DNA from: Ignavibacteriales bacterium
Lineage (GTDB): Bacteria > Bacteroidota > Ignavibacteria > Ignavibacteriales > Melioribacteraceae
Length of the DNA: 64,000 nucleotides
Assembly: GCA_026390795.1 (NCBI GenBank)
Contig: JAPLFG010000001.1
Location: forward strand, 372,001 to 436,000
Direction of reading: 5' to 3'
Shown here: positions 9,229 to 15,862 of the stretch, piece by piece
Numbering within the stretch: position 1 is the first letter of the stretch
How the letters are laid out: every line of letters starts with the position of its first letter
Notes under the pieces: generated by a model
Databases searched by the model: none
What the model was told of the DNA's origin: nothing
What the model saw: only the letters and a program-made list of their open reading frames with translations
Program-made: the position numbers and the translations under genes

Positions 9229-9742
9229 ATGATTTAATTTTTTGTTCATATAAGTCATTTAGCTTTATGAAATATTCACTTGACCGATACTGATTTGGGA
9301 AATGGCTCATAACTGTTGCGAAATAAACTTTTCTCTCTTCGAGTCCAGTGTCAAAAAAGAAGTATAACAAATCTCCAATTCTATCCCAGAAATTGTAAAC
9401 ATTTTGATGCGCAAGACTTGCGAGTGGTAAATATCTAGCATCATATCTATTCTGGAAATATGTTCCTCCCTCCTCAGATGGAATGTTTATAAATGGACGA
9501 AGAAGAAATAAGAGACCCGTCAAGAATTTAATGTCTTGGCTAATAAATTGAATGTCAAATATCATGTCGACACTGTTGAAACTATTTATTCTAATCTTTT
9601 TATCTATAATCCTGTGATAAAAGGAAAATGCCAGTGTATCATCTATCTTATAATCATCAAGACACATTAATTCACGATCTTCATACTCTGCGCATAAATG
9701 TCTGTCTAACTGAATAAAAATATTTTGTTGAGATAATATCAT
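9164..9742 (-). CDS. HEPN-like protein, truncated by a tandem duplication
   Basis: As it stands this frame gives 192 residues. Residues 176-181 read RTQIVH, the R-x4-H motif of HEPN ribonucleases, inside a helical context (EQKIKSLITARTQIVHYKQIE). The remainder is helical and fits the broad HEPN superfamily; I cannot name a subfamily. The 62-bp duplication cuts off the last 51 residues of an apparent 243-residue ancestor. The start ATG lies 10 bp after a GTTAGCT box and the ancestral stop adjoins another box, so the gene fills a cassette completely. HEPN proteins are often RNases in toxin-antitoxin or phage-defence systems. No nucleotidyltransferase (MNT) partner is adjacent, so a toxin role is only a possibility. 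Confidence 0.6.
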   Translation of the reverse strand: MILSQQNIFIQLDRHLCAEYEDRELMCLDDYKIDDTLAFSFYHRIIDKKIRINSFNSVDMIFDIQFISQDIKFLTGLLFLLRPFINIPSEEGGTYFQNRYDARYLPLASLAHQNVYNFWDRIGDLLYFFFDTGLEERKVYFATVMSHFPNQYRSSEYFIKLNDLYEQKIKSLITARTQIVHYKQIETKHYLG

Positions 9743-9752
9743 TTTTTTAGAT

Positions 9753-9920
9753 AGCTAACGGCGTTGCAACTAAAGCGCCGCCCATAACTACAATGACGCT
9801 CTTGGCAACTACGTTTTATAAATCAACCTTTAACAACAAACCTACTCTGAAAAACTAAACCCAATAACCACATCAAATGACTGCGTCGAAGACGCAGTCG
9901 CTTTGAGTTGCGTGTTAGGC
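9753..9920 (-). other. attC-like recombination site(s) between the membrane-protein and HEPN genes
   Basis: This 168-bp interval begins (minus strand) with a perfect RYYYAAC box, GCCTAAC at 9914-9920, four bases past the TAA of the membrane-protein gene. It ends with GTTAGCT at 9753-9759, ten bases before the HEPN start. A compact palindrome occupies 9854-9920: the arm CGCAACTCAAAGC, a perfect hairpin of 9-bp stem and 3-nt loop (9879-9899, GACTGCGTC/GACGCAGTC), then an arm ending in GTTTAGT. The part 9786-9842 is the spacer repeat also found at 7931-8010. The terminal arm at 9753-9778 (AACGGCGTTGCAACTAAAGCG) again resembles the left arm in reverse complement. Confidence 0.6.
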
Positions 9921-9923
9921 AAA

Positions 9924-10586
9924 TTATTTATTTATATCTTTTTCTAATTTCAATGAATCAGGTTTTGTAACAATTTTAACAGCAATAGTATCTTTGAATG
10001 CCTCTTTGTTTGTTATTTTAACATTTCTGTCAGTTGAGTAGGTTAAATAATTGAAAATAGCAGTAAGAATTGAAACCACAATTGTTATCGAAATTGAGAT
10101 ATACGCAATCTTTCTTGTTAATTTTTGTGATTCTTTTCTATCAAGTCTTTCTTGATTTTGCTCATATTCCATATTTGTCAAATAATTTCGTTCGTAAAAT
10201 TTATTAAGTGCTGGCGTATAGACAATTTCTGTTGTAAAATAATCTTTTGATATAGATGATAGTTCGCTGAAAGGACTATTGTTTTTCTTAAATATTGGTG
10301 TATTGTATTTTTTATTTGGACTTTTTATTGAGAAAATTAAGTCAACTCTTTCTAACGCAATCCAGAGAGTAATAAATTCTTTTGTCTTTAGTAAAGCAGA
10401 ATCTTCATCTTTGGCGATATAGATTTTAGAATTGTTTTGAACAGTCCCAAAGTCAGACATATGTATCGCACCTTGATTTCTTGACTCAGTCAGTTCACAA
10501 AAGTTGTGGAAAAATGATTCAATGTCATTAATTTTTTTATCAATAATCGCCTTAACTAATTCTTTTTGAAATTCAGTCAAATACAT
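9924..10586 (-). CDS. Hypothetical membrane-anchored protein in a cassette
   Basis: A 220-residue protein that I do not recognise. Residues 1-150 are polar and mixed helical, ending in a charged run (EYEQNQERLDRKESQKLTRK). One strongly hydrophobic segment follows (about 160-183, AYISISITIVVSILTAIFNY), then a short polar tail rich in Lys and Asp. The topology suggests a cytoplasmic domain anchored by one membrane helix. A strong Shine-Dalgarno (GAGGTGAT) precedes the ATG. The gene is flanked by GTTAGGC (10605-10611 on minus) 19 bp upstream and GCCTAAC four bases after its stop. Cassette arrays typically carry such orphan genes; nothing indicates a specific function. Confidence 0.6.
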   Translation of the reverse strand: MYLTEFQKELVKAIIDKKINDIESFFHNFCELTESRNQGAIHMSDFGTVQNNSKIYIAKDEDSALLKTKEFITLWIALERVDLIFSIKSPNKKYNTPIFKKNNSPFSELSSISKDYFTTEIVYTPALNKFYERNYLTNMEYEQNQERLDRKESQKLTRKIAYISISITIVVSILTAIFNYLTYSTDRNVKITNKEAFKDTIAVKIVTKPDSLKLEKDINK

Positions 10587-10604
10587 ATATCACCTCAAAT
10601 ATTT

Positions 10605-10724
10605 GCCTAACTATTACTTATGCTGAATGGGTTATTTATTTACAGAACATAGATATGCGCACAATTACATTTCTATGTTCTTTTTTAAATATATTCTAAT
10701 ATTTATATACTGAAGCCGTTAACC
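10605..10724 (-). other. attC-like recombination site upstream of the membrane-protein gene
   Basis: A 120-bp palindromic region. Its minus-strand ends are GGTTAAC (10718-10724) and a perfect GTTAGGC (10605-10611). A 9-bp inner stem pairs GAACATAGA (10645-10653) with TCTATGTTC (10672-10680). The outer arms pair only loosely. It is the right-most member of the set, and no gene lies immediately beyond it on the minus strand, so it would close the array. Confidence 0.45.
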
Positions 10725-11128
10725 GCAGTGTGTTTGATCAGAAAAAGAAATCTATAAGAGTTAATTCTTTTCAATTTTATCCCCGCCGCTGGGAAGTGTT
10801 TTTCTATAAGCCTTTGAAATCCGGAAACAATTTAATTTTAACTTGTGAGGGAATCAAGCGGAAAGAATGGGGACGTGAAATGAAAAACGAGAAACGGAAG
10901 ACGGTAAACGTTTGACAAATAAGCATAGGAGTCGAGAAACGAAAACTTCCGTTTCACTTTTCACGCTTCACGTTAGTATTAGAAGAGATTTTCTTTCGCT
11001 CGTAAACTCGCACATAATGACAGCGGAGTGGATTCAGCTATCAGCTTTCAGCATTTAGCATTCAGCCGTCAGCAGACAGAGATGGGCTCAATACAAACTT
11101 CCAGCAACAAGAATCCAGTATCAAGTAT
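10725..11128. repeat. Gene-free spacer with degenerate AAACG-type and TCAGC-type repeats
   Basis: No gene is visible. Around 10875-10975 the plus strand has a loose run of GAAACG/AAACGG words (AAAAACGAGAAACGGAAGAC). The same word family, reverse-complemented, recurs at 13214-13290. From about 11036 the sequence becomes TCAGC-rich (CAGCTATCAGCTTTCAGC) and runs into a block containing TCAATACAAACTTCCAGC and TCAAGTATC. This is the left copy of a composite repeat whose right copy is at 12590-12806. Confidence 0.7.
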
Positions 11129-11575
11129 CTAGTTTCTAGCTGCAAGCTTCTCGCCTCCCGCCTCAAACCCGTATCGTATTGCCGATTCAAGTATTTTAAT
11201 GTTTATCTCTTTTAGAGTCTTGAACTTAATGCAGTAACCGGTCACGCGCGCCTTGCCTATTTTTTTTCCATACGTTTTGGCTAAGTATTTCTTATCAGTG
11301 ATACCCAGGATATAGACAGAGATTCCGGTTTTGTTTGCACTGATACCAATTTGATAAAACTCCCTTGTTTTTCCATCGGCATATTTTATGGTTTGAAGTC
11401 CATATCCTATATTAGGATTAGAAACAGTTTTATTTTCGCTGTCTTTACCATCAAGGAACCATAATTTAGATGCCGGTTTTAATTCCAGGATGATGCGGTG
11501 CAACTCTTGCATGTCGCTCCGTTTTGGTTCGGGTTGACTTGCAATATATTCTTTTATTTGTCCTTTTACGTTCAT
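11129..11575 (-). CDS. DUF1801 domain protein
   Basis: A 148-residue DUF1801 protein starting MNVKGQIKEYIASQPEPKRSDMQELH. This ATG is preferred over a TTG at 11647, because the longer version would translate through a GC-rich palindrome and lacks a proper ribosome site. Family signatures are ELHRIILELKP near the N-terminus and GYGLQTIKYADGK and FYQIGISANKTG in the centre. The biochemical role is unknown; genes of this family often accompany ArsR-SRPBCC pairs, as here. The last codons (GGEKLAARN) are encoded by the edge of the TCAGC-type repeat block, so the C-terminal tail appears to have been added or altered by the repeat. Confidence 0.8.
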   Translation of the reverse strand: MNVKGQIKEYIASQPEPKRSDMQELHRIILELKPASKLWFLDGKDSENKTVSNPNIGYGLQTIKYADGKTREFYQIGISANKTGISVYILGITDKKYLAKTYGKKIGKARVTGYCIKFKTLKEINIKILESAIRYGFEAGGEKLAARN

Positions 11576-11598
11576 TCTTATTCCATTTCTTTGAAGTA

Positions 11599-11627
11599 AA
11601 ACCTGCCTGCGGCTGGCAGGCAGGTTT
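11599..11627. repeat. GC-rich palindromic repeat element
   Basis: A 12-bp perfect stem (AAACCTGCCTGC at 11599-11610 with GCAGGCAGGTTT at 11616-11627) and a 5-nt loop lie between the SRPBCC and DUF1801 genes. Its high GC content differs from the surroundings. It may reduce readthrough within the operon, but it looks more like a dispersed palindromic element. Confidence 0.7.
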
Positions 11628-11647
11628 GTTACTATTTTATTATCCAA

Positions 11648-12178
11648 TTATTTTTTGGATAAAGCCGCCAACAGATTTTCAAGGTTGGTCATGCTCATAG
11701 TGAATCCTTCTTTAAAGCCCATTTCAATCATCTTCTCCATACGGGCAAGAGATTCATTATAAATAGTAATACGCACTGTTGTCCTTCCGTTCTGTTCGCT
11801 AAAAGTGTAATCCCAATCAGAACTCGTTAATTCGGGATTTTCATCTTTGTCCGCAAAAGTATTATACATTTTGAAATTGGTTTTTGGACTAATTGAAGTG
11901 TATTTCTGAATCGCCCAGCGCTCATTTCCTTCCGGACTTACCATAGCATAAAATCTTCGTCCGCCCACTTTGAAGTCCATATATTTTGTCTTCGACGTCC
12001 ACGGTTTAGGTGCAACCCACTGGTCGAGAATTTCCGGTTTTGTAAAAGCATCCCATACCAGAGAAAGACCGGCGTCAAATTCTCTTGTTATTAATACCGT
12101 TTTTGCTCCCTTGTCAACGGTAAAATCAAATTGCAATTTATTTTCCCCCGCCTTGTTGGATTTATCTTCGTTCAACAT
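11648..12178 (-). CDS. SRPBCC (AHSA1-like) protein of the ArsR pair
   Basis: A 176-residue AHSA1-type protein with the family's hallmark phrases: [29 protein letters not shown] near the N-terminus, [16 protein letters not shown] in the centre, and the C-terminal helix [25 protein letters not shown]. The first residues overlap the end of the ArsR gene by 7 bp, so the two are translated together. ArsR-SRPBCC pairs are widespread; the protein probably binds a small hydrophobic compound sensed by the pair, but the ligand is unknown. Confidence 0.88.
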   Translation of the reverse strand: MLNEDKSNKAGENKLQFDFTVDKGAKTVLITREFDAGLSLVWDAFTKPEILDQWVAPKPWTSKTKYMDFKVGGRRFYAMVSPEGNERWAIQKYTSISPKTNFKMYNTFADKDENPELTSSDWDYTFSEQNGRTTVRITIYNESLARMEKMIEMGFKEGFTMSMTNLENLLAALSKK

Positions 12179-12501
12179 TTTTTCCCTTTCTTTAGTTTTA
12201 ATAATACTTTATCAAGTTGAGTGAACTGGGTTTCAAAAATCTTTTTTAATTTCTCAACCCATTCATCAATCTCGTTTATCTTATTTACATTAATGCGATA
12301 GTATATTTCTCTTCCTTTTTGTTCCTGCTTTACCAATTCACATTCTGTAAGAATTTGAATATGTTTTGAAACCGCTTGTCTGCTTGTGTGAAATTCTTCT
12401 GCAATTGCATTCGGTGTCATTGTCCGTGCGGCAATCAATAACAAAATTGTCCTTCGCGTAGGGTCGGCTATTGCCTGAAATGCATCTCGTCTTGTTTTCA
12501 T
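12172..12501 (-). CDS. ArsR-family winged-helix regulator
   Basis: A protein of about 109 residues starting [23 protein letters not shown]. The ATG at 12501 is chosen over a TTG 18 bp upstream. The ArsR fold is clear: [12 protein letters not shown], then the recognition helix [37 protein letters not shown]. There are no metal-binding cysteines in the DNA-binding helix, so this is the non-metal subgroup typically found with SRPBCC partners. It heads a three-gene operon with the SRPBCC and DUF1801 genes and likely represses its own promoter just upstream. Confidence 0.9.
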   Translation of the reverse strand: MKTRRDAFQAIADPTRRTILLLIAARTMTPNAIAEEFHTSRQAVSKHIQILTECELVKQEQKGREIYYRINVNKINEIDEWVEKLKKIFETQFTQLDKVLLKLKKGKKC

Positions 12502-12524
12502 ATTATTTTGATTCTGCAATTATC

Positions 12525-12560
12525 TGGTTGCAAATATAAGTGCAACTATTTGATTGCGCA
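12525..12560 (-). promoter_or_regulatory. Promoter/operator of the ArsR operon
   Basis: An inverted repeat TTGCA-N8-TGCAA spans 12528-12545. A second half-site-like copy (GATTGCGCAA) follows about 22 bp later. The minus strand across this repeat reads TATATTTG, a TAnnTTTG -7 box. Overlap of a promoter box with a palindrome just before an ArsR gene suggests autorepression; no footprint is implied. Confidence 0.5.
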
Positions 12561-12589
12561 AGTTTATTTTTAATTATTTTTTGGAATTA

Positions 12590-12806
12590 GCATTCAGCTA
12601 TCAGCTATCAGCGGTCAGCTATCAGTTGTTGGCAGTCAGTTATTGGTTATCTGTGGATAGTTTTGGGTTGTCAGTTACTAGTGGTCAGTTTTCTGGTTGC
12701 GGTAGTATTCGGTTTTTACTTCAATTTCTCAGCTTTCAGCGGTCACCGGACAGCGCGATCAGTTCAATACAAACTACCAGCGTCAAGTATCAGATTCTCG
12801 CTTCTT
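12590..12806 (+). repeat. Right copy of the composite TCAGC-type repeat
   Basis: This stretch is a degenerate run of CAGCTATCAGC/GTCAGTTATTGG words, ending with TTCAATACAAACTACCAGC and TCAAGTATC. The last two blocks match the left copy (11090-11135) in the same orientation. Thus the ArsR-SRPBCC-DUF1801 operon lies between direct copies of the same composite repeat. No gene is visible here. Confidence 0.7.
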
Positions 12807-12858
12807 GAACCTAACCTCTTGCACCTCTCTTCCCTTCATTTCGGCAATTTTGTCAGAA

Positions 12859-13194
12859 GCAGGGGTGTTTTTTAATCAACATTCTCCATTTTTTAAAGTT
12901 CAACGGGCATTTTTTAAACTCATTTTGATTTTGATCACTTTGCAACCGGTATTTTTTAAATTGCAGTCGTCATTTTTTAAAACTCAACCGGCATTTGGCA
13001 AACTCATTTTGATTTTCGTCACACCGCAGCGGGCATTTTTTAAACTGATACTCTCATTTTTTAAACTTCGACGGGCATTTTTTAAAATATTTTTGACATT
13101 TTGTCAGTCGCAACCGGCATTTTTTAAAATGAAACTCTCATTTTTAAAAGACTGGGGAGCAATACTTAATCACTGACGGGCATTTTTAATAGTA
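12859..13194 (+). repeat. 21-bp tandem array with phased T-tracts (16 units)
   Basis: Sixteen contiguous 21-bp units with approximate consensus CAACGGGCA, then T6, then AAACTC. T-runs of three or more begin in exact register at 12868, 12889, 12910, 12952, 12973, 12994, 13036, 13057, 13078, 13099, 13120, 13141 and 13183. The registers at 12931 and 13015 hold T4 runs offset by two bases, and 13162 has no run. Units alternate in type, and an 84-bp higher-order pattern is visible (12901-12984, 12985-13068, 13069-13152). Being 21 bp, the period equals two turns of B-DNA, which predicts intrinsic curvature. The plus-strand frame through it encodes FFKL-type heptads but has no support as a gene. Confidence 0.9.
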
Positions 13195-13361
13195 AGACGG
13201 GCTTCGTTTGACTATAAATTGTCATTTTCCGTTTTTGATCTTTCGTTTCCCGTTTCATTTTTCTCGTTTTTCGTCTTTCGTTTCACGACATATAATAAAT
13301 TCATCGTATAAAACATTTAACTTATCAGATATTTCCGGTGTGTTCACAATTTCAAAATTTA
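13195..13361. repeat. TTTCG-type degenerate repeat downstream of rnc
   Basis: The plus strand at about 13214-13290 is a loose run of TTTCGTTTCCCGTTTCATTT words, the reverse complement of the AAACG-type block at 10875-10975. No gene is visible. Together these blocks frame the ArsR module in inverted orientation outside the direct TCAGC copies. Confidence 0.5.
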
Positions 13362-14126
13362 CTAAGTTTGATTCAACTTCTGGAGTGCTGTTTGTGATGC
13401 CATTTGCTCTGCGGTTTTTTTATTTTTGCCTAAACCCGTCCCCATTAATTCTTCTCCTACAAAAACCTGGATTGTAAATTCTTTATTATGAGCCGGTCCT
13501 TCCTCCGCGGTCACAATATAATGCGGAGATGCCATTTTATGCGCATGCGTAAATTCTAATAACTGTCCCTTGTAATTTGTATCCATCAGAAATGAATCTC
13601 CTTCTTCCAATGGTTTTACAAGCTGGTTAATTATAAATTTTTCTGCGCTCGCAAGTCCGTGGTCTAGATAGATTGCGCCGATAATTGCTTCGAGTGCGTC
13701 CGCGAGTATCGATTGAATTCCTTCAACCGTATCTTTTAAATATCTCTGATTGTAAAGAATATAATTTTGAAGTCCTATTGAATCGGCTGCAGATGCAAGA
13801 CTCTCCCGGTTAACTAACAGCGAGCGCGACTTTGTTAAGAATCCTTCTTCTTCGTAGGGATATTTCTCAAAAAGATATTTCCCAATAACCAAACTTAGAA
13901 CCGAATCGCCTAGATATTCCAGCCGTTCATTCGATTTCTGAAATTCCGGATGAAGATCGAGGAATGAACTGTGTGTTAATGCTTTAATATAAAATTTTGG
14001 ATTTTTTATAGATATGTGAAGAGTTCTTTGAAGATCTGATAATTTTTTCTGTAATTCTTTTTTGAAATAATTTTCAGTTGAGAAATCTCTTTTGTAAAAA
14101 AACTTTATTCTATCAAGAATAGACAA
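13362..14126 (-). CDS. rnc: Ribonuclease III
   Basis: A 254-residue RNase III, which cleaves double-stranded RNA in rRNA and mRNA processing. The catalytic signature NERLEYLGDSVLSLVIGKYLF is intact at about residues 64-84, with the second acidic pair in ADALEAIIGAIYLDHG. A dsRNA-binding domain fills the C-terminus (YKGQLLEFTHAHKMASPHYIV to KKTAEQMASQTALQKL). The start appears to be TTG, just after the fabF stop, with no better ATG nearby. It ends the fatty-acid operon, a common position for rnc. Confidence 0.95.
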   Translation of the reverse strand: MSILDRIKFFYKRDFSTENYFKKELQKKLSDLQRTLHISIKNPKFYIKALTHSSFLDLHPEFQKSNERLEYLGDSVLSLVIGKYLFEKYPYEEEGFLTKSRSLLVNRESLASAADSIGLQNYILYNQRYLKDTVEGIQSILADALEAIIGAIYLDHGLASAEKFIINQLVKPLEEGDSFLMDTNYKGQLLEFTHAHKMASPHYIVTAEEGPAHNKEFTIQVFVGEELMGTGLGKNKKTAEQMASQTALQKLNQT

Positions 14127-14129
14127 AAA

Positions 14130-15377
14130 TCATCCTACAAACTTTTTGAAAAGTAAAGACGCATTATGTCCGCCGAATCCGAATGTATTACTTATAGCGT
14201 AATTGATCTCTTTCTTCACCGCAACTTTCGGTGTGTAATTCAGATCCATTTCGGGTTCAGCCGCATCATGATTAATTGTTGGAGGAATAAGAGAGTTTTT
14301 TATTGCAAGAATAGTAGCTATCGCTTCAACCGCACCGGCGGCTCCGAGTAAATGTCCCGTCATCGATTTTGTAGAACTGACGGCAAGTTTATACGAGTGT
14401 TCCCCGAAGACCGTTTTTATAGCTTGAGTTTCATTCTGATCATTTAATTCTGTAGAAGTACCGTGAGCGTTTATATAATCAACTTGATTCGGCTGAATCC
14501 CTCCGTCGCGTAAAGCTTCACGCATGGAACGAACCGCGCCTTCGCCTCCCGGCGGTGGAGCTGTAACGTGATAAGCATCGCCTGTCAAACCGACTCCGAC
14601 GATTTCACCGTAAATATTCGCTCCTCGTTTTACCGCGTGTTCTAATTCCTCCAGTACAAGAGTACCCGAACCTTCTCCCATTACAAAACCGTTTCTGTCT
14701 TTATCAAAAGGTCTTGATGCTTCCATGTATCTATCATTCCAGGTTGAAAGCGCCCTCGCGGAATTAAATCCGCCGATTGCCATCGGTGTGATTGATGCTT
14801 CCGATCCGCCGGTTACCATAAGATCTGCCGAACCGCGTTCGATCAAAATGAATGCATCAGCAATCGCGTGCGATGAAGTTGCGCATGCCGATACTGTTGC
14901 ATAGTTCGGTCCTTTTAAACCAAAGCGAATTGAAATCTGTCCCGCGGCAATATCCGGAATCATTTTAGGTACGAAGAAAGGGCTGATCCTTTTCGCGCCG
15001 CCGTTCATATAATTTGTATGTTCTTCTTCCCATGTTACCATACCGCCGATACCGCTTCCGAAAACAACGCCTATTCTTTCCAAATTGATTTTAGAAAGAT
15101 CAAGTTTGGAATCTTCCATTGCCATTGTTGCGGTTGCTAAAGCGTAGTGAGTAAACGGATCCATACGGCGGAGTTCTTTTTTGTCGATATAGTTGAGTGG
15201 ATCAAAATTTTTAAGCTCGCAAGCAAAATGAGTATTAAAAGAAGATGGATCGAACTTTGTAATTTGACATACGCCGTTTCTGCCGGTTGATAAACCTTCC
15301 CAGAATTCCTGGACGTTGTTACCAATCGGAGTTAATGCGCCGATGCCGGTTACCACTACTCTTCTTTTACTCATCAC
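14130..15377 (-). CDS. fabF: Beta-ketoacyl-ACP synthase II
   Basis: A 415-residue KAS II, which extends acyl-ACP with malonyl-ACP. The nucleophile is C165 in VSACATSSHA. The two catalytic histidines are in NAHGTSTELND and KSMTGHLLGAAGAVE. The N-terminus VVVTGIGALTPIGN and the glycine-rich end ISNTFGFGGHNAS are typical. Two adjacent ATGs are possible starts. It is separated from acpP by 172 bp that contain a MITE-like palindrome, unlike the tight spacing elsewhere in the operon. Confidence 0.97.
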   Translation of the reverse strand: MMSKRRVVVTGIGALTPIGNNVQEFWEGLSTGRNGVCQITKFDPSSFNTHFACELKNFDPLNYIDKKELRRMDPFTHYALATATMAMEDSKLDLSKINLERIGVVFGSGIGGMVTWEEEHTNYMNGGAKRISPFFVPKMIPDIAAGQISIRFGLKGPNYATVSACATSSHAIADAFILIERGSADLMVTGGSEASITPMAIGGFNSARALSTWNDRYMEASRPFDKDRNGFVMGEGSGTLVLEELEHAVKRGANIYGEIVGVGLTGDAYHVTAPPPGGEGAVRSMREALRDGGIQPNQVDYINAHGTSTELNDQNETQAIKTVFGEHSYKLAVSSTKSMTGHLLGAAGAVEAIATILAIKNSLIPPTINHDAAEPEMDLNYTPKVAVKKEINYAISNTFGFGGHNASLLFKKFVG

Positions 15378-15420
15378 TATTCCTTATTTATTTTTTTGAA
15401 GGAGTTGAATTTATAACAAA

Positions 15421-15535
15421 GGCGGTCTCAAAAGTAATTCTCCAAATTTCTTAAAATGATCTGTTTTAATCCTGCCGGCGCATAATATTTTGTAATGAGC
15501 CGTTATTTTCAAAACAGATTACTTTTGAGACATCC
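15421..15535. mobile_element. MITE-like palindromic insertion between acpP and fabF
   Basis: A perfect 14-bp inverted repeat (GTCTCAAAAGTAAT at 15425-15438 and its complement at 15518-15531) encloses a second repeat pair (ATCTGTTTT at 15459-15467 with AAAACAGAT at 15511-15519). The outer ends, AGGnnGTCTCAAAAG, look like insertion-sequence terminal repeats. There is no coding capacity in the ~110 bp. I could not identify a clear target-site duplication, so a non-mobile hairpin remains possible. Confidence 0.55.
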
Positions 15536-15549
15536 TCGTTACCGTAATT

Positions 15550-15786
15550 TTATTTGCCTAATTTTTCCTTCAAGTATTTAGTTGCATCGCCAACAGTAGA
15601 GATTTTTTCGGCGTCTTCATCTGGAATGGAAATATCAAAAGCCGACTCAAAACCCATAACTAATTCAACGATGTCAAGTGAGTCTGCACCGAGATCGTTT
15701 GTGAATGAAGCTGCTGGTGTAATTTGTGATTCTTCCACACCAAGTTTATCCATAACGATTTCTTTTACTTTTGCTTCAACGTCCAT
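15550..15786 (-). CDS. acpP: Acyl carrier protein
   Basis: A 78-residue acidic carrier protein. The phosphopantetheine serine is S36 in [12 protein letters not shown]. Length and the four-helix pattern are standard. It carries growing acyl chains for the surrounding Fab enzymes. Confidence 0.97.
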   Translation of the reverse strand: MDVEAKVKEIVMDKLGVEESQITPAASFTNDLGADSLDIVELVMGFESAFDISIPDEDAEKISTVGDATKYLKEKLGK

Positions 15787-15862
15787 TTCTGCTCCTCTTT
15801 GTGATTGAAATGATATTTGATTAATTGATTTATTTTTTTAATAAAAATTGAATTACAAAAAA

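Noticed and set aside
10645-10686. Rho-independent terminator on the plus strand (9-bp stem followed by T6)
   Set aside because: No plus-strand gene precedes it. It fits better as the inner stem of the attC-like site at 10605-10724, though a dual role cannot be excluded.
10730-10915. A plus-strand 61-residue frame
   Set aside because: It consists largely of the degenerate AAACG-type repeat and has no homology or context.
12805-13176. A plus-strand 123-residue frame with repeated FFKL heptads
   Set aside because: It is the 21-bp array read in one frame; a 21-bp unit automatically keeps a frame open. There is no ribosome site, no known fold and it lies between repeats.
12859-13194. CRISPR array
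   Set aside because: The units are contiguous 21-bp repeats with no distinct spacers, and no cas gene is near.
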